The position numbers and the translations under genes were made by a program. From Datisca glomerata (lineage: Eukaryota; Streptophyta; Magnoliopsida; Cucurbitales; Datiscaceae): a DNA stretch of 64,000 bases. A model generated the notes under the pieces. It was not told the origin of the DNA and ran no database searches. It saw nothing but the letters and a program-made list of their open reading frames with translations. Location of the stretch: positions 1,012,788-1,076,787 of the forward strand of contig QANY01011423.1 of NCBI GenBank assembly GCA_003255025.1, given 5' to 3'. This document shows positions 26,473-43,000 of this stretch, piece by piece; the stretch's first letter is position 1, and each line of letters opens with the position of its first letter.

Positions 26473-28386
26473 ATGAACAAAACTGCTATCTTCTGCAGCA
26501 GAATCATCTTCAAGAAGCCTTCTCTTTCCTCTTCTTTGATTTCTAATTTCTCTGCCCCGTCCCTTTCCGAATTCCACGCTATTCAACATCCCCATAACTT
26601 CACCTCCTGCATTGCCTTTCTACAATCATGCGCGCACCACAAGAATCTAACGAAGGGAAAACAGGTACATTCATACATGATCTCCTCTGGATTTCTTCGA
26701 TCCCCTTCATCCATTACCAGCCTTATTAATATGTATTCCAAGTGTAACCAAATGGAAGATTCTGTTCTGGTTTTTTATGACTCGTATGATAATCTTAATG
26801 TGTTTGCCTATAATGCAATCATTGCTGGGTTTTTCGCAAATCAGCTTGCTGCTGATGGGTTTGAGTTTTATAAAAAGATGAGGTGGGTGGGTGTAGTTCC
26901 TGATAAATTCACTTTCCCATGCGTAATTAGAGCTTGTTGTGAGGTTATTGAGGTTAGTAAGATTCATGGCTCGTTGTTTAAATTGGCGTTGGAGTTGGAT
27001 GTTTTTGTTGGTAGTGCTTTGGTTAATACTTACTTGAAATTTGGGTTAATGGAGGAAGCATTGACAGTGTTCGACGAAATGCTTATTAGAGATGTAGTGC
27101 TTTGGAATGCAATGGTTAATGGGTATGCACAAATCGGGCGATTTGATGAGGCATTAGGGGTTTTTAGAAGGATGAGTGAAGAAGGGGTTTCTCCTAGTCG
27201 ATTTACAGCTACTGGGGTTCTATCGATTTTCGCTATGATTGGAGACTTTAACAATGGGAGATCAGTTCATGGGTTTGCGATCAAAATGGGATATGATTCC
27301 GGTGTTGCTGTTTCAAACGCTCTGATTGATATGTATGGAAAATGCAAGTGCACTGAAGATGCTTTTGAGATTTTTGAGATGATGGATGATAAGGATGTAT
27401 TTTCGTGGAACTCGATCGTATCTGTTTATGAACAATGTGGTGATCATGATGGTAGTCTTAGACTTTTCGATAGAATGTTAGGTTCTGGAGTTCGGCCGGA
27501 TTTGATTACCATCACAACAGTTCTTCCGGCCTGCTCTCATTTAGCAGCCTTAATGCATGGTCGAGAAATCCATGGTTATATGATAGTAAACGGATTGAAT
27601 AAAGACGGTAACAATAACAATACCGATGATGTGCTTGTGAACAATGCAGTTATGGACATGTATGCAAAATGTGGGAGCATGAGAAACGCGCAGGCTGTTT
27701 TCGATACGATGAGAAACAAGGACACCGCGTCGTGGAACATCATAATTATGGGTTATGGCATGCACGGAGACAGTAACGAGGCGATGGGTATGTTTTCGTG
27801 TATGTGCGAAGCCGGGATTAAGCCTGATGAGGTGACGTTTGTTGGGGTGTTATCCGCCTGCAATCACGCAGGGTTCGTCCGACAAGGGCATGAGTTCTTG
27901 ATGAAAATGAAGTCTGGATTTGGTGTTGTTCCCACTATCGAGCATTATTCTTGTGTAGTTGACATGCTTGGTCGAGCGGGGAAACTGGAAGAGGCTTATG
28001 AATTGGTCATAACGATGCCTATTCAAGCCAATCCTGTGGTATGGAGGGCTTTACTAGCGGCATGTCGGCTTCATGGGAATACAGATCTGGCTGAAGTTGC
28101 TGCAGGGAAGGTGATCGAGCTTGAACCTGAGCACTGTGGTAATTATGTGTTGATGTCGAATGTTTATGGAATTATTGGTCGATATGAAGAGGTGTCGGAA
28201 GTTAGACATACAATGAAGGAACAAAATGTCAAGAAGACACCAGGTTGTAGCTGGATTGAGCTTAAAAATGGCGTCCACGCTTTTATTACCGGAGACAAGA
28301 CGCATCCCGAGTCTGAGTGTATATATGCAGAACTAAATGCATTGACTGTTCGTCTCCGTGAGCATGGCTATGTTCCAGGAGTGTGA
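26473..28386 (+). CDS. PLS-class PPR protein with E/E+ extension
   Basis: An intronless 637-residue protein. The N-terminus (MNKTAIFCSRIIFKKPSLSS) is basic and serine-rich and fits an organelle-targeting peptide. The body is a run of about 35-residue repeats with typical words such as NALIDMYGKC, SWNSIVSVY and NAVMDMYAKCGSM. The E region starts near NPVVWRALLAACRLHG (520-535), and GCSWIE lies at 591-596. It ends HGYVPGV with no DYW domain. E/E+ PPR proteins usually bind a specific organellar transcript and help C-to-U editing with a DYW partner. The layout recalls Arabidopsis At3g14730-type proteins, but orthology was not tested. The ATG is chosen as the first with a targeting-like N-terminus; the long frame has no breaks. 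Confidence 0.93.
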   Translation: MNKTAIFCSRIIFKKPSLSSSLISNFSAPSLSEFHAIQHPHNFTSCIAFLQSCAHHKNLTKGKQVHSYMISSGFLRSPSSITSLINMYSKCNQMEDSVLVFYDSYDNLNVFAYNAIIAGFFANQLAADGFEFYKKMRWVGVVPDKFTFPCVIRACCEVIEVSKIHGSLFKLALELDVFVGSALVNTYLKFGLMEEALTVFDEMLIRDVVLWNAMVNGYAQIGRFDEALGVFRRMSEEGVSPSRFTATGVLSIFAMIGDFNNGRSVHGFAIKMGYDSGVAVSNALIDMYGKCKCTEDAFEIFEMMDDKDVFSWNSIVSVYEQCGDHDGSLRLFDRMLGSGVRPDLITITTVLPACSHLAALMHGREIHGYMIVNGLNKDGNNNNTDDVLVNNAVMDMYAKCGSMRNAQAVFDTMRNKDTASWNIIIMGYGMHGDSNEAMGMFSCMCEAGIKPDEVTFVGVLSACNHAGFVRQGHEFLMKMKSGFGVVPTIEHYSCVVDMLGRAGKLEEAYELVITMPIQANPVVWRALLAACRLHGNTDLAEVAAGKVIELEPEHCGNYVLMSNVYGIIGRYEEVSEVRHTMKEQNVKKTPGCSWIELKNGVHAFITGDKTHPESECIYAELNALTVRLREHGYVPGV

Positions 28387-29789
28387 GTGACGAGTGTTTG
28401 GCGGATTTTTTTCCCTCAAAACAAGAAAGAAGAACAAACTAACATAGATTCGATTCATCGAACTTGCTGGTTTAATCAATATTTCAGAGGCCATCTCAAG
28501 AAGCGGGTCTAATCACCGTGTATTGGCTTGGTCATTTCGGGGTTAGTCCTGCATTCTTTGCAGGTACTAGTTGTTCTGCAATATTGAAATTGAAGAAGAA
28601 AAAAGAATGTGAAATAATAGTGAGTATAGCAAGTTTTCTCTTCCAACAAATCCACAGATGAGAAAACCTAAACAACATGTTACCTCCTTCATCTGGATTT
28701 TGAAAAAAAAAATGCCTGTATCAGATATTTTTCTCATACGTTTCTCATACGTTTGTTTCAAGATATGCAATGTGGAACATTGCAAGTAATTTTGATTCCT
28801 TCACCCATATGTTCCCTACCTTTTCCTTATATAGATCTTGTGTCTGTTGCTGCTCCGATGTTCCATCGTGCCTCCTCCAACTGTTCCGTCCAAGCTCCGC
28901 CGCTCTGCTTAATTATATAGTAAAATTTCCATACTCCTTTTCCGTGTTCTTACTTCCGAAAAAATTTTAGATGCAGCCTTGGGCGAAAAAAAATAGAGCT
29001 AGATGTGAAGACACCATGTATTTTGGGTGTTTTATTGCGAATATAATTTTTGCACTTAAAGTTGGTCGATACAAGTTCAAGTTTCAACCACAATGACACA
29101 ATGCATTGTGACCAATGAAAAGAACAAGAATAAGTGGTGGTTTTACTTCCATCATGATCAACCATCCTTTCAGTAATTTTCTCTGTACTCTAACTATCGG
29201 TTGCAATGGCAGATCCTCTATTACCAGGCATGTGACGAGGTGAATATAATAATTTGCTATTGAATTCTTCCGTTTCAACAAATACAACAAATCAATCTAC
29301 ATAATTGGACAGTCATTTCTTCCGAAATTAACAGTAGAAAAAGACGGGGAGGGGGGATCATATGTGGAAATCCAGAATATTACAAAAATATTTTGCTTCT
29401 TTCTTTTTCATTACTGCACTCTGCCAAACCGCATCGAGAGATATCGCAAAACCGTTGCACCAAAGCCTTGATTCTTCTTATGACCATGAAAAAACTTGCT
29501 TTATTAGCTGCATTTGAAAACAATGCCTTTCCGAAATCCTCTTATTTCACTTACACCCTTTTTGCAGCCTGACAAGAAAATTATGTAACTCTCTTTCTGA
29601 TTTCTAAGGCCTGAAATAGTAATTAGGAAGAATGACTAAATACAGACAGCAGTTCAACAGATTATGAAAGCTGGAAAAACTTGTGAAAGATTGTCAAATT
29701 CATCGCGAGGAAAACATTCCCTGATGTAGTGCGTGATGAGTTGTGAAATCTTGATCCGTTCAACTTTTATGCATGAATAGGTACAGATA

Positions 29790-29813
29790 CCCCCCCCCCC
29801 CCCCCCCCCCCCC
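29790..29813. repeat. 24-base C homopolymer next to A-rich tract
   Basis: An uninterrupted run of 24 C followed by 9 A and further A-rich sequence. It may be a real unstable tract or an assembly artefact. Confidence 0.95.
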
Positions 29814-29922
29814 AAAAAAAAATAAAAATAAAAAAAAATAAGGACCGAGGTCCTCTTCTGTTCCACCGAACATGAGAGGTCCTGTTGCATCTGAACTATT
29901 GAGCTTAGATATCAACTGTCTA

Positions 29923-30101
29923 TATCAGTTTCAAAAAAGTAAAAAACAAAAAAAAAAACAAAAAAAGACCCAACTTTTTCTTTGGCTCCGTGCCTAGCTA
30001 ACTTGGACTATTTAGACTATCAGTTTCAAAAAAGTAAAAAACAAAAAAAGACCCAACTTTTAATTTGGCTCCGTGCCTAGCTAACTTGGACTATTTAGAC
30101 T
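29923..30101. repeat. Tandem duplication, unit about 95 bp
   Basis: TATCAGTTTCAAAAAAG...CTATTTAGAC occurs at 29923-30017 and again at 30018-30101. The second copy is shorter by 11 bp in its A-rich part; otherwise nearly identical, so the duplication is recent. It lies just downstream of the RWA stop codon. Confidence 0.9.
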
Positions 30102-30256
30102 TGAGCTCGACGCCAGATTGGCGCAACATAACCCCTCCTGTTGGGATTCCAGCAGAAGGGATCCATTTTCCCCCAACATAAGGGCAAAAAAAAACCTCCC
30201 CTGCACTTGAGCAATAAACTTATACCGGTACAAGATGAAGTAAAGCTTACCATTCA

Positions 30257-35561
<5,305 letters not shown>

Positions 35562-36070
35562 TGTCGATCGCGTCGGAAACAGCGAATTTAAATGGAAAAC
35601 TAAACCAATTCCAAATGCATATTGGAATCCAAATCAGTTCCAAAACCAAAAAAGAAAAACAATGAACACATACACAATGATAAAGGTCGGAGTCGTGAGG
35701 GGAGAATACCGGTGAAGTGTGAGGATCAAGCGTGATAGATACAGAGTTAGTGTCTAACACAATTGGTCCAAATGATAAAGAGCAAATGTTAGCTCGCTAA
35801 AGATCCAAGGCAGATACACAGAAAGGAGCATGAGATCCGAATGAAACAAGAAGCCCAAGACGCAGAAGAAGCATAAGAAGACGAAGACAAGGAAGAAGAA
35901 GAAAACCTATTGCTTCAAGAATGAAGAAAGCGTCAGATGATACGTCACTCTCTTACTCACTTTCCCTCTCTCTCTCTCTCTTCACCGATTGATGATGGGT
36001 GGTTGCATCTCTTGTGGTTGTCGATTTGGTTTGGTGCCATTTCGTTTCTCTCTCCTCATGTAGAGAGAGA
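35562..36070 (-). promoter_or_regulatory. 5' UTR and promoter region of the RWA gene
   Basis: Upstream of the RWA ATG. Contains a CT microsatellite at about 35964-35982 (GA on the gene strand) and a purine-rich stretch on the + strand (35830-35930). A 5'-UTR intron is possible (GTATTC donor near 35709, TTTAG acceptor near 35604) but not proven. No clear TATA box. Confidence 0.5.
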
Positions 36071-37104
36071 AATTAATTATTTGCTCTGAATCTGATGAGA
36101 AAATTTAATTTCTTTTTTTCTCAACAAATTTGTTGACTTGAACTACAATCTTACGAATATACAGGACGTGGAGATTTAGTGACTTAAAAACAAGTTTTTT
36201 TTTTTAGTTTAAACGTCTTTTTTAGTTTTATTTTTCTTACAAATAAGTTTATACAATTTTTTAAATACCATTATAGTTTAAAGTTTTTGTAAAAAATTAA
36301 TACTCATATGTCATTATTATTTATCATACTTTTAATTTTATTTACTTACATATTAGAATTTTATAAATGGGTAATTATACACGACTAAGTAGTTTATTAA
36401 ACTTAAAATTTAGTTAATTATTTAGTCGTTTTATAACTATTCTTCATAAATATGTGCTTGAGAATATGAATTTTTTACAAAAATAATGCAACATTTTAAG
36501 AAAACTGTATGAATTCATTTTAAATAAAATGAAAGAGAGTATCAACCAGAGTGTTTTTGTAAGATTTAAAATTAGAAAGAGTATCGATATAATTAAAAAA
36601 ATCATTACTCCGTTAGAGGTTGATGTAATTACCAACAAAATTAAAAGAAAATTAATGTTGTTTTCTAGAGGAAAAGTGGCACTTCCAAAAATAGTTTTCT
36701 GAATTAATTGAGATTCAAATATGTTTGTCGGTAAACTTTTTTTTAGGTATTTTGATAAAAAAATATTTTTAGGTACTTTTTTATTTTAAAAAATCTTCTA
36801 CCAAACTAAGCTTAATTATTTGTGTGTAATAACCTGTAATTAATGATTTGGGATAGTATATAGACAGTGTTTATAGTTATGTATACAGTGAATTTTACCG
36901 ATATAATTAATTATCATTATTACTTAAAAGATTAGATCTGATCCTATTATTAATTAGTTATTAAATCATGGTATGTCATTATTAGCTTGTTGCTTTTAAT
37001 TCGTAAAGTACACTATACACTCTTCAAATGTAATCAAGTTTTTTTACTTATTTTTTTTTTTACCAAAATTCAAATGTGATCAAGTTATCAATATAGTCCT
37101 ATAA
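36071..37104. other. AT-rich intergenic DNA
   Basis: No coding region, RNA or repeat boundary recognised between the RWA promoter and the broken end of the second copia element. Confidence 0.6.
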
Positions 37105-37299
37105 AAAATGCCTCTTATCCCCAAGCTATTCAGATGACCATAAAAACTTTACAGCTTAAAGTCTTCGTGAATGGATCTGCCAGGTTGTTGACCATCAAAA
37201 TTTGCGTAACCACAACGTCTCCACATTGAACAATCTCTCTAATCATGTGATACTTACGTTCTATGTGTTTGGATCTCTTATGAATTCTAGGTTCCTTAA

Positions 37300-38720
37300 A
37301 ATTCGCTACAGGCCCACTATTTCATAATAAAGTGTCATGAGCTTGTCAACGTCTGAAACAACTTCTAGAGTCTTTAAGAACTTCCTAAGGAATACAACTT
37401 CATTTACAGCTTTACAAGCTACCACATATTCAGCTTCCATGGTAGAATGAGCAATGCAAGATTGCTTGATACTTCTCCATACAATTGCTCCACCATTCAG
37501 GATGAGCATTGATCCTGAAGTGGACCTCTTAGAGTCCTTATCAGCTTGAAAATTAGAATTTGTATACCCCATCATATTCAAGTCATTACTTGAATACACA
37601 AGCATGTAATTCCTTGTTCTCCTAAGATACTTAAGGATGTGCTTGACGTCATTCTAATGCTTGATTCTAGGATTAGATTGGAAATGACTTACTATGCCTA
37701 TGGCATAGCAAATATCAAGTCTAGTGCAAAGCATCACGTACATGAGGATTCCTACGGCTGAGGCATATGGTATCCTTCTCATGTCTTCATCTTCTTGAGG
37801 AGTCTTGAGAGACTGCTCCTTGGAGAGGCGGACTCCATGTCTAAAAGGAAGAACTCTCTTCTTGGAGTTTGTATACTAAAGTGATCCAACAACTTATCAA
37901 TATAATATGTTTGAGAAAATGTCAATTGTCTATTCTTCAGATCTCGAAAGATCTGAATACCTAAGACAAATGCAGCTTCTCCAAGATCCTTCATGTCAAA
38001 TTGCTTTGCAAGCCAAAACTTGACATCAGGTAATTTTCCTACATCATTCCCAATGAGTAGAATACCATCTATGTACAAGACTAGAAAAATCACCTTCCCT
38101 TCGTGTATCAACTTACACACACAGGGTTCGTCCATCAACTATTCAAAACCATAGTTCTTAATAGTTTCGTCGAATCTAATATTTCACGACCGTGACGCTT
38201 GCTTAAGTCCATAAATGGACTTCTGCAGTTCACAAAATTTACCTTCTTGGACTTTCTCCATGAACCCGTCTGGATGATCTATATAAATGCGCTCTTCAAG
38301 AATGCCATTCAGAAATACGGTCTTGATGTCCATTTACCAGATTTCATAATAAAGGGCAACAACAATGGACAAAAGGATTTGGATGGATTTAAGCATGGCT
38401 ACCAGTGAGAAGGTATCCTCGTAGTCTATACCTTCCTTTTGGGTGTATCCCTTGGCTACTAGCCTAGTTTTGAATGTCTCTACATTCCAGACATTCCCAT
38501 CCATACCTCTTTTCTTCTTATAGATCCATTTACATCATATAGGTTTTATCCCTTCAGGAGGATCTACAAGTTTCTAGATTCGTTCGAGTACATCGAATGT
38601 ATCTCACCGTTCATGGCTTCCTACCATAAGTTTACTTCAGGACCAGCTATGGCTTCTGAGTAAGAGATTGGTTCATCTAGGTCCTTGTCTGAGACAGTTG
38701 TCAAAACTTCTCTATAGGAC
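37300..38720 (-). pseudogene. copia reverse transcriptase / RNase H remnant (copy B)
   Basis: A 119-residue frame at 37779-38138 holds MMDEPCVCKLIHEGK, FDMKDLGEAAFVLGIQIFRD and YIDKLLDHFSIQ. The catalytic box reads YIDGILL in place of YVDD, losing the second aspartate. RNase H text follows at 37306-37605 (TNSNFQADKDSKRSTSGS, IVWRSIKQSCIAHSTMEAEY). Upstream parts to about 38720 are broken by stops. Confidence 0.88.
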
Positions 38721-38734
38721 ACGTACGTTTCAGG

Positions 38735-39725
38735 TTATCTCACAACTCTTCCACTACATCGAGACTCTATAATCTCTGGCTCATGTTGTGGTTCTTCCAT
38801 TATTGAATCAAAAATAATTTTTGATTGGGGAGTTGGTGTTCTCCCACTCAATAATTCTTCTAGCACAACTGTGCTTCTCGGTTGTACACTTTTAATATAA
38901 TCTTCTTCGAGAAAATGAGCATTCGTGCTAGTGAATATTTTCTTGTCAGTCGTACTGTAGAAGATATACCCCTTCATTCTCATAGGATATCCTACAAACA
39001 TGCACAATTCTGATCGATTGGCCAACTTGCTTGTCTTTGGTCTTAGAAGATGTGCTGGGCAAACCCATATTCTAAAATGGTGAGCGGACGACTTTTGTCC
39101 ATACCATATTTCATATGGTGTACCAGGCACCATTTTTGACAGAACTTGGTTCAGAATATATGCCGCTGTTAGTAAAGCATATCCTCAGAACGAATTCGAG
39201 AGAGATGAGTAACTCATCATAGATGTAACCAATCCATCAGAGTTTGATTTCTTCTATTTGACACATCATTTTGTTAGGGCGTAGCAGGTGCTGTAAGTTG
39301 AGAAAGAATACATTCTTCCTTAAGAAAGTCCTCAAATTCTCCTAGCAAGTACTCTCTACCACGATCAGGTCGTAGTATTTTAATTTATTTTTCTAATTGC
39401 TTTTCAACCAATGCCTTATATTCTTTGAACTTTTCAAAGGTTTCAGACTTTTGATGCTTTAGATAAACATCACCAAAGATTTAGTAGTCATTAGTGAATG
39501 TTACAAAGTATTCATAACCTCCTCTTATTTGAATATTCAATGACCCGCATACATCACTATTATGAGTTCAAGGAATTGAATGGCTCTTTCATATTTTGAT
39601 GAAAAATGTCACTTGGTCATTTTACCTTCTACACAGGATTCACATGTGGGTAGTGAACCCACACTTAAAGATTACAATGAACCATCCTTCACAAGTCTTT
39701 TAATCCTGTGTAGGAAAGTATGATG
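38735..39725 (-). pseudogene. copia integrase remnant (copy B)
   Basis: The frame at 38735-39133 reads MVPGTPYEIWYGQKSSAHHF and LANRSELCMFVGYPMRMKGY, the C-terminal part of copia integrase. Further upstream on the minus strand the core is broken into several frames, matching 7820-8400 of copy A. Confidence 0.85.
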
Positions 39726-39769
39726 CATGATGCAACTACTAAATTTTTTAAAATCCATTAAAAAATATT

Positions 39770-41360
39770 TTCTTTATGATGTTACGATAAAAACGATAGC
39801 TTGTCTCATCGAGGTATAAAGTCCAAACTATCTTCTATCGTATCGAGACTCATCTCGTTTGGTTAACGCTCAAATGTCTCCACATTTAACTTAACCAATC
39901 ACCAATGATTTTGGTCGCCTTAGCCCCATTGACTAGCCCCTATGAGGGGATTACAATACATTTTAGTTTAAGTGTTTAACCAACGCATCAACTCTTATAT
40001 GTTGCTATGGACTAACAGTCCGTCTATGAGACGACCCTGCCCCACCAATCCCTTTAGAAGTCTTAGCTTCTGAAGAAACTCGATGAATCAAAGCGACATG
40101 ATTCTAAAGTTTCTCACATTCATGTGAGGGATGCGATGAGCGGTTCTAACCATTCCTCGTGGCACGATCAAGTTTGCGTTAAAGACCTTGAGAACGTTTC
40201 AACGCAAACGACCCTCCCACTTAATTTTTGAGAAAAATTAGATTTTTGGCTATTTTTCAAAAAACATAACTTTTATTAATTTTAAATCCTAATTTAAAAT
40301 CATAACCATTATAAATTTCTTATAGTGATTAAATAGTAATCATTATCAATTAATCTACAATGATGCATGTACAACTTGATATTGGCATGTCCCTAATCTA
40401 TATGACATGTTATATGATGATGCACGATTAAATTAAATCATACATTTAAATTTAACCTCTCTATTGACTCATTTCTAATTACAACCCATAAAAGAATAAT
40501 AAATAAATTATAAATTAATTCGTCTCCATGTTGTCCCTATTAGTCCCATTTTTATAAAAAAATTCAATCTAAAAATTTTAATTTTCCAACATATTTTTAC
40601 TTTGATAAACTAATTAAAAAGTAATTAGTAAATTGATTTATTTTTAAAATAATTTTAAAATAAATGACAATTATACAAGTGTTGAAAAATTTACCAAATT
40701 AAATTAAAATTAAACAAGAAACTAAAATTGATTTTGAAATCATATTTCAAAACCTCTTGGTTTCCTAAAACCATGGCTTTCTAAAACTTGTAGGTTTCTT
40801 AATCCAATTAGGACTCTACCGAGCAAGAGACAACACATAACAGCAGCGGCGGCCAGCGGTGAAAAGTAATGGCATGAACAATACTGTTAGTGAATAGTAT
40901 CGGCATGAACATTACCACCTGTGAATAGTACCGGCGTGAACGATACCGCCAGTGAACAGTTCGGCATGAACAATAGCATTCCGTCATCTTCTCGATGGCC
41001 GTTCGGCTACTTCTCGACGGTGGTTTCGAGCGATTTTCGACGATGATGAATTTACAACGAATTTAAATTACAACAATCGTAATAATTAAATTACATAAAT
41101 TCCTATACCTCAAATTCGGCATACATCAATTCTAAATAAAAAATGCCAAGAGCCAATAGTTCGGGATCAAATCACAAAACATATTCAAAATAATTTTGAA
41201 TCTACCATATAAACATATGACAAATTCCATAAAATTCACGATACGTTCATTTTAATTATCTATATGCATAATCTTAAATCTACCATACAAACATATACCA
41301 ATATCCATAAAATTCATGATACGTTCATTTCAATTATCTATATGCATAATCTTAAATCTA
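39770..41360 (-). other. Leader and gag relic of copia copy B
   Basis: Corresponds to the leader of copy A. It contains a short GC-rich tandem repeat at about 40871-40980 (four units of 31-33 bp resembling GTGAATAGTACCGGCATGAA). No intact frame. Confidence 0.65.
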
Positions 41361-41375
41361 CACTCGGATACCAAT
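41361..41375 (-). other. Primer binding site of copia copy B
   Basis: Minus strand ATTGGTATCCGAGTG directly after the LTR, close to the initiator methionine tRNA complement. Confidence 0.75.
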
Positions 41376-43000
41376 TGTTAGGATCAATCGGTTTTAAAAA
41401 TAAAAAAATAAAATATGAACCACGAATGGTCCGTGGACGTAATATCACCAATTTTTCAATTTAACTTATTTAATCATATTAAATAATTTAAAATCAATTT
41501 TAGTTTGATCATGAATATACAATATTAAAACGAATAGATTAAGAGAACGATTTTTCACCTTTACTCTGTATCGGAGAATTTCTGAACCGATGAAACTCCC
41601 TCGAGCATTCTTCGTGTTCTTCAAGTTTTAAGATCAAAATCACGAACTTGATCTTTCACAAATGATTTATGAATTATTCCACCAATCATCCGTTAATTTC
41701 AGAAATATATCTCAGAAGAATTTTAGATAAGAATTTGAGAGTAGGCTCTCAAAATGATTGAAGAAGAAAAATCAAATCTTCCCTTCTTTAGACTAACTTC
41801 GGCGGTAACAGTAGTGAGTGGAGAAAACGTTTTTCTCTTCCTTTTGTATGTTGATAACAACAATTGTATTTTTATCCTCATTATCTCTTTGCAATCAAAT
41901 TACTATTAGATATTTATCAAAGGGTAATTTTCGGTATTTACAAATATACCTATATATTATAAAATTTCCAAATAAAGATAAAGAAAGCTTAGGATTTAAA
42001 TACCTGACAAATTTATCTTCATAAATTCCCGAACTATTTAATCATGACATTGTACGACTCCACTATAGGTTTAATACCGAATCAACTCTTGTTTCATGCA
42101 TGATACATTTTTGTTGGTGTAAATAAACTCTATTTATTTTCACGGTCCACATAATATTTTAACATTATACTCATTGTGGATATCAATAATAAAATCAGAA
42201 TATAAAATTATCATTTTACCCCTCTTGTTATTATTTCCTTAACTCCTTTATTTACTATGAATAAAAAAGACATTATAGTGAACTGTCTTGTAACATTCAC
42301 AAGTTTTATTCAATGACTCATTTCATCGAATACTTGACAAAGTTAATTTATTCACACACCCATCAATAAAGTATAATGTGATATTGTTGCTTTCACAATC
42401 CAACCACGAATTTTTATAAATATGAATCACGCAACTTCTACTTAATTAAATTATAATCCCAATAGTCGAGGTATTTCCCGTCAATTCGAACTCACTCATT
42501 TGACATATCAAAGATTACAACTAACCAAGTCAAGTTACATATTTACCTCAGGATTAACGTAATTATGAAAATACTCTTAAGGTGTAACAATTAGATTTAG
42601 AGCTAGGTAAATAGTTTTTGGCTCTAAACTAATTGTTACTGGTCTATTCAACATGTTCATAACATGTCTAGGTTAACCATTTGAGTCTCCACTCTTATAC
42701 CCCAAGACTGACATCTAACGGTTCAACCTTACTGTCATAATCAGATTCGATTACCCAATCAATCATAATACTGCGAATATCGTTATGAACTATTTCAGAA
42801 GAGTTCGTTTAGAGATGATTCTGTCTTCACTCTTCTTTCGTTAACAATAGTTCTAGGACTTAAGTAATTTATAAACATGCTTTAATTTAAAATAAAAACT
42901 TTCAATTTATTCATAAAAAATTCAGTAATACAAATATCTGAGAAATAATTAAATATAAATAAATAGTTATTACACCCTACTTTATGAACATATTCCAACA
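41376..43000 (-). repeat. 5' LTR of copia copy B
   Basis: On the minus strand it starts TGTTGGAATATG and ends GATCCTAACA. It matches the LTRs at 2936 and 12994 and lacks the tail duplication of the former. Confidence 0.88.

Larger units (their letters stand above)
28387..30256. other. Spacer between the convergent PPR and RWA genes
   Basis: Holds the 3' ends of both genes. Apart from the C-run and the 95-bp tandem duplication listed separately, no gene or RNA is recognisable. Confidence 0.6.
37105..43000 (-). mobile_element. Truncated Ty1/copia retrotransposon (copy B)
   Basis: Same family as the copia element at 2936-14857, in the opposite orientation. It has one LTR (41376-43000), a primer site, a leader, integrase, reverse transcriptase and RNase H remnants. 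The text stops near 37105, shortly after the RNase H end (GGTCATCTGAATAGCTTGGG on the minus strand); the polypurine tract and 3' LTR are missing. Most of gag and the protease are also deleted between about 39720 and 40200. Confidence 0.85.

Noticed and set aside
27030..28305. Several minus-strand frames within the PPR gene
   Set aside because: They are shadows of the long plus-strand PPR coding frame.
29654..29890. A minus-strand frame with a glycine run
   Set aside because: The glycines are only the translated C homopolymer; the rest has no protein similarity.
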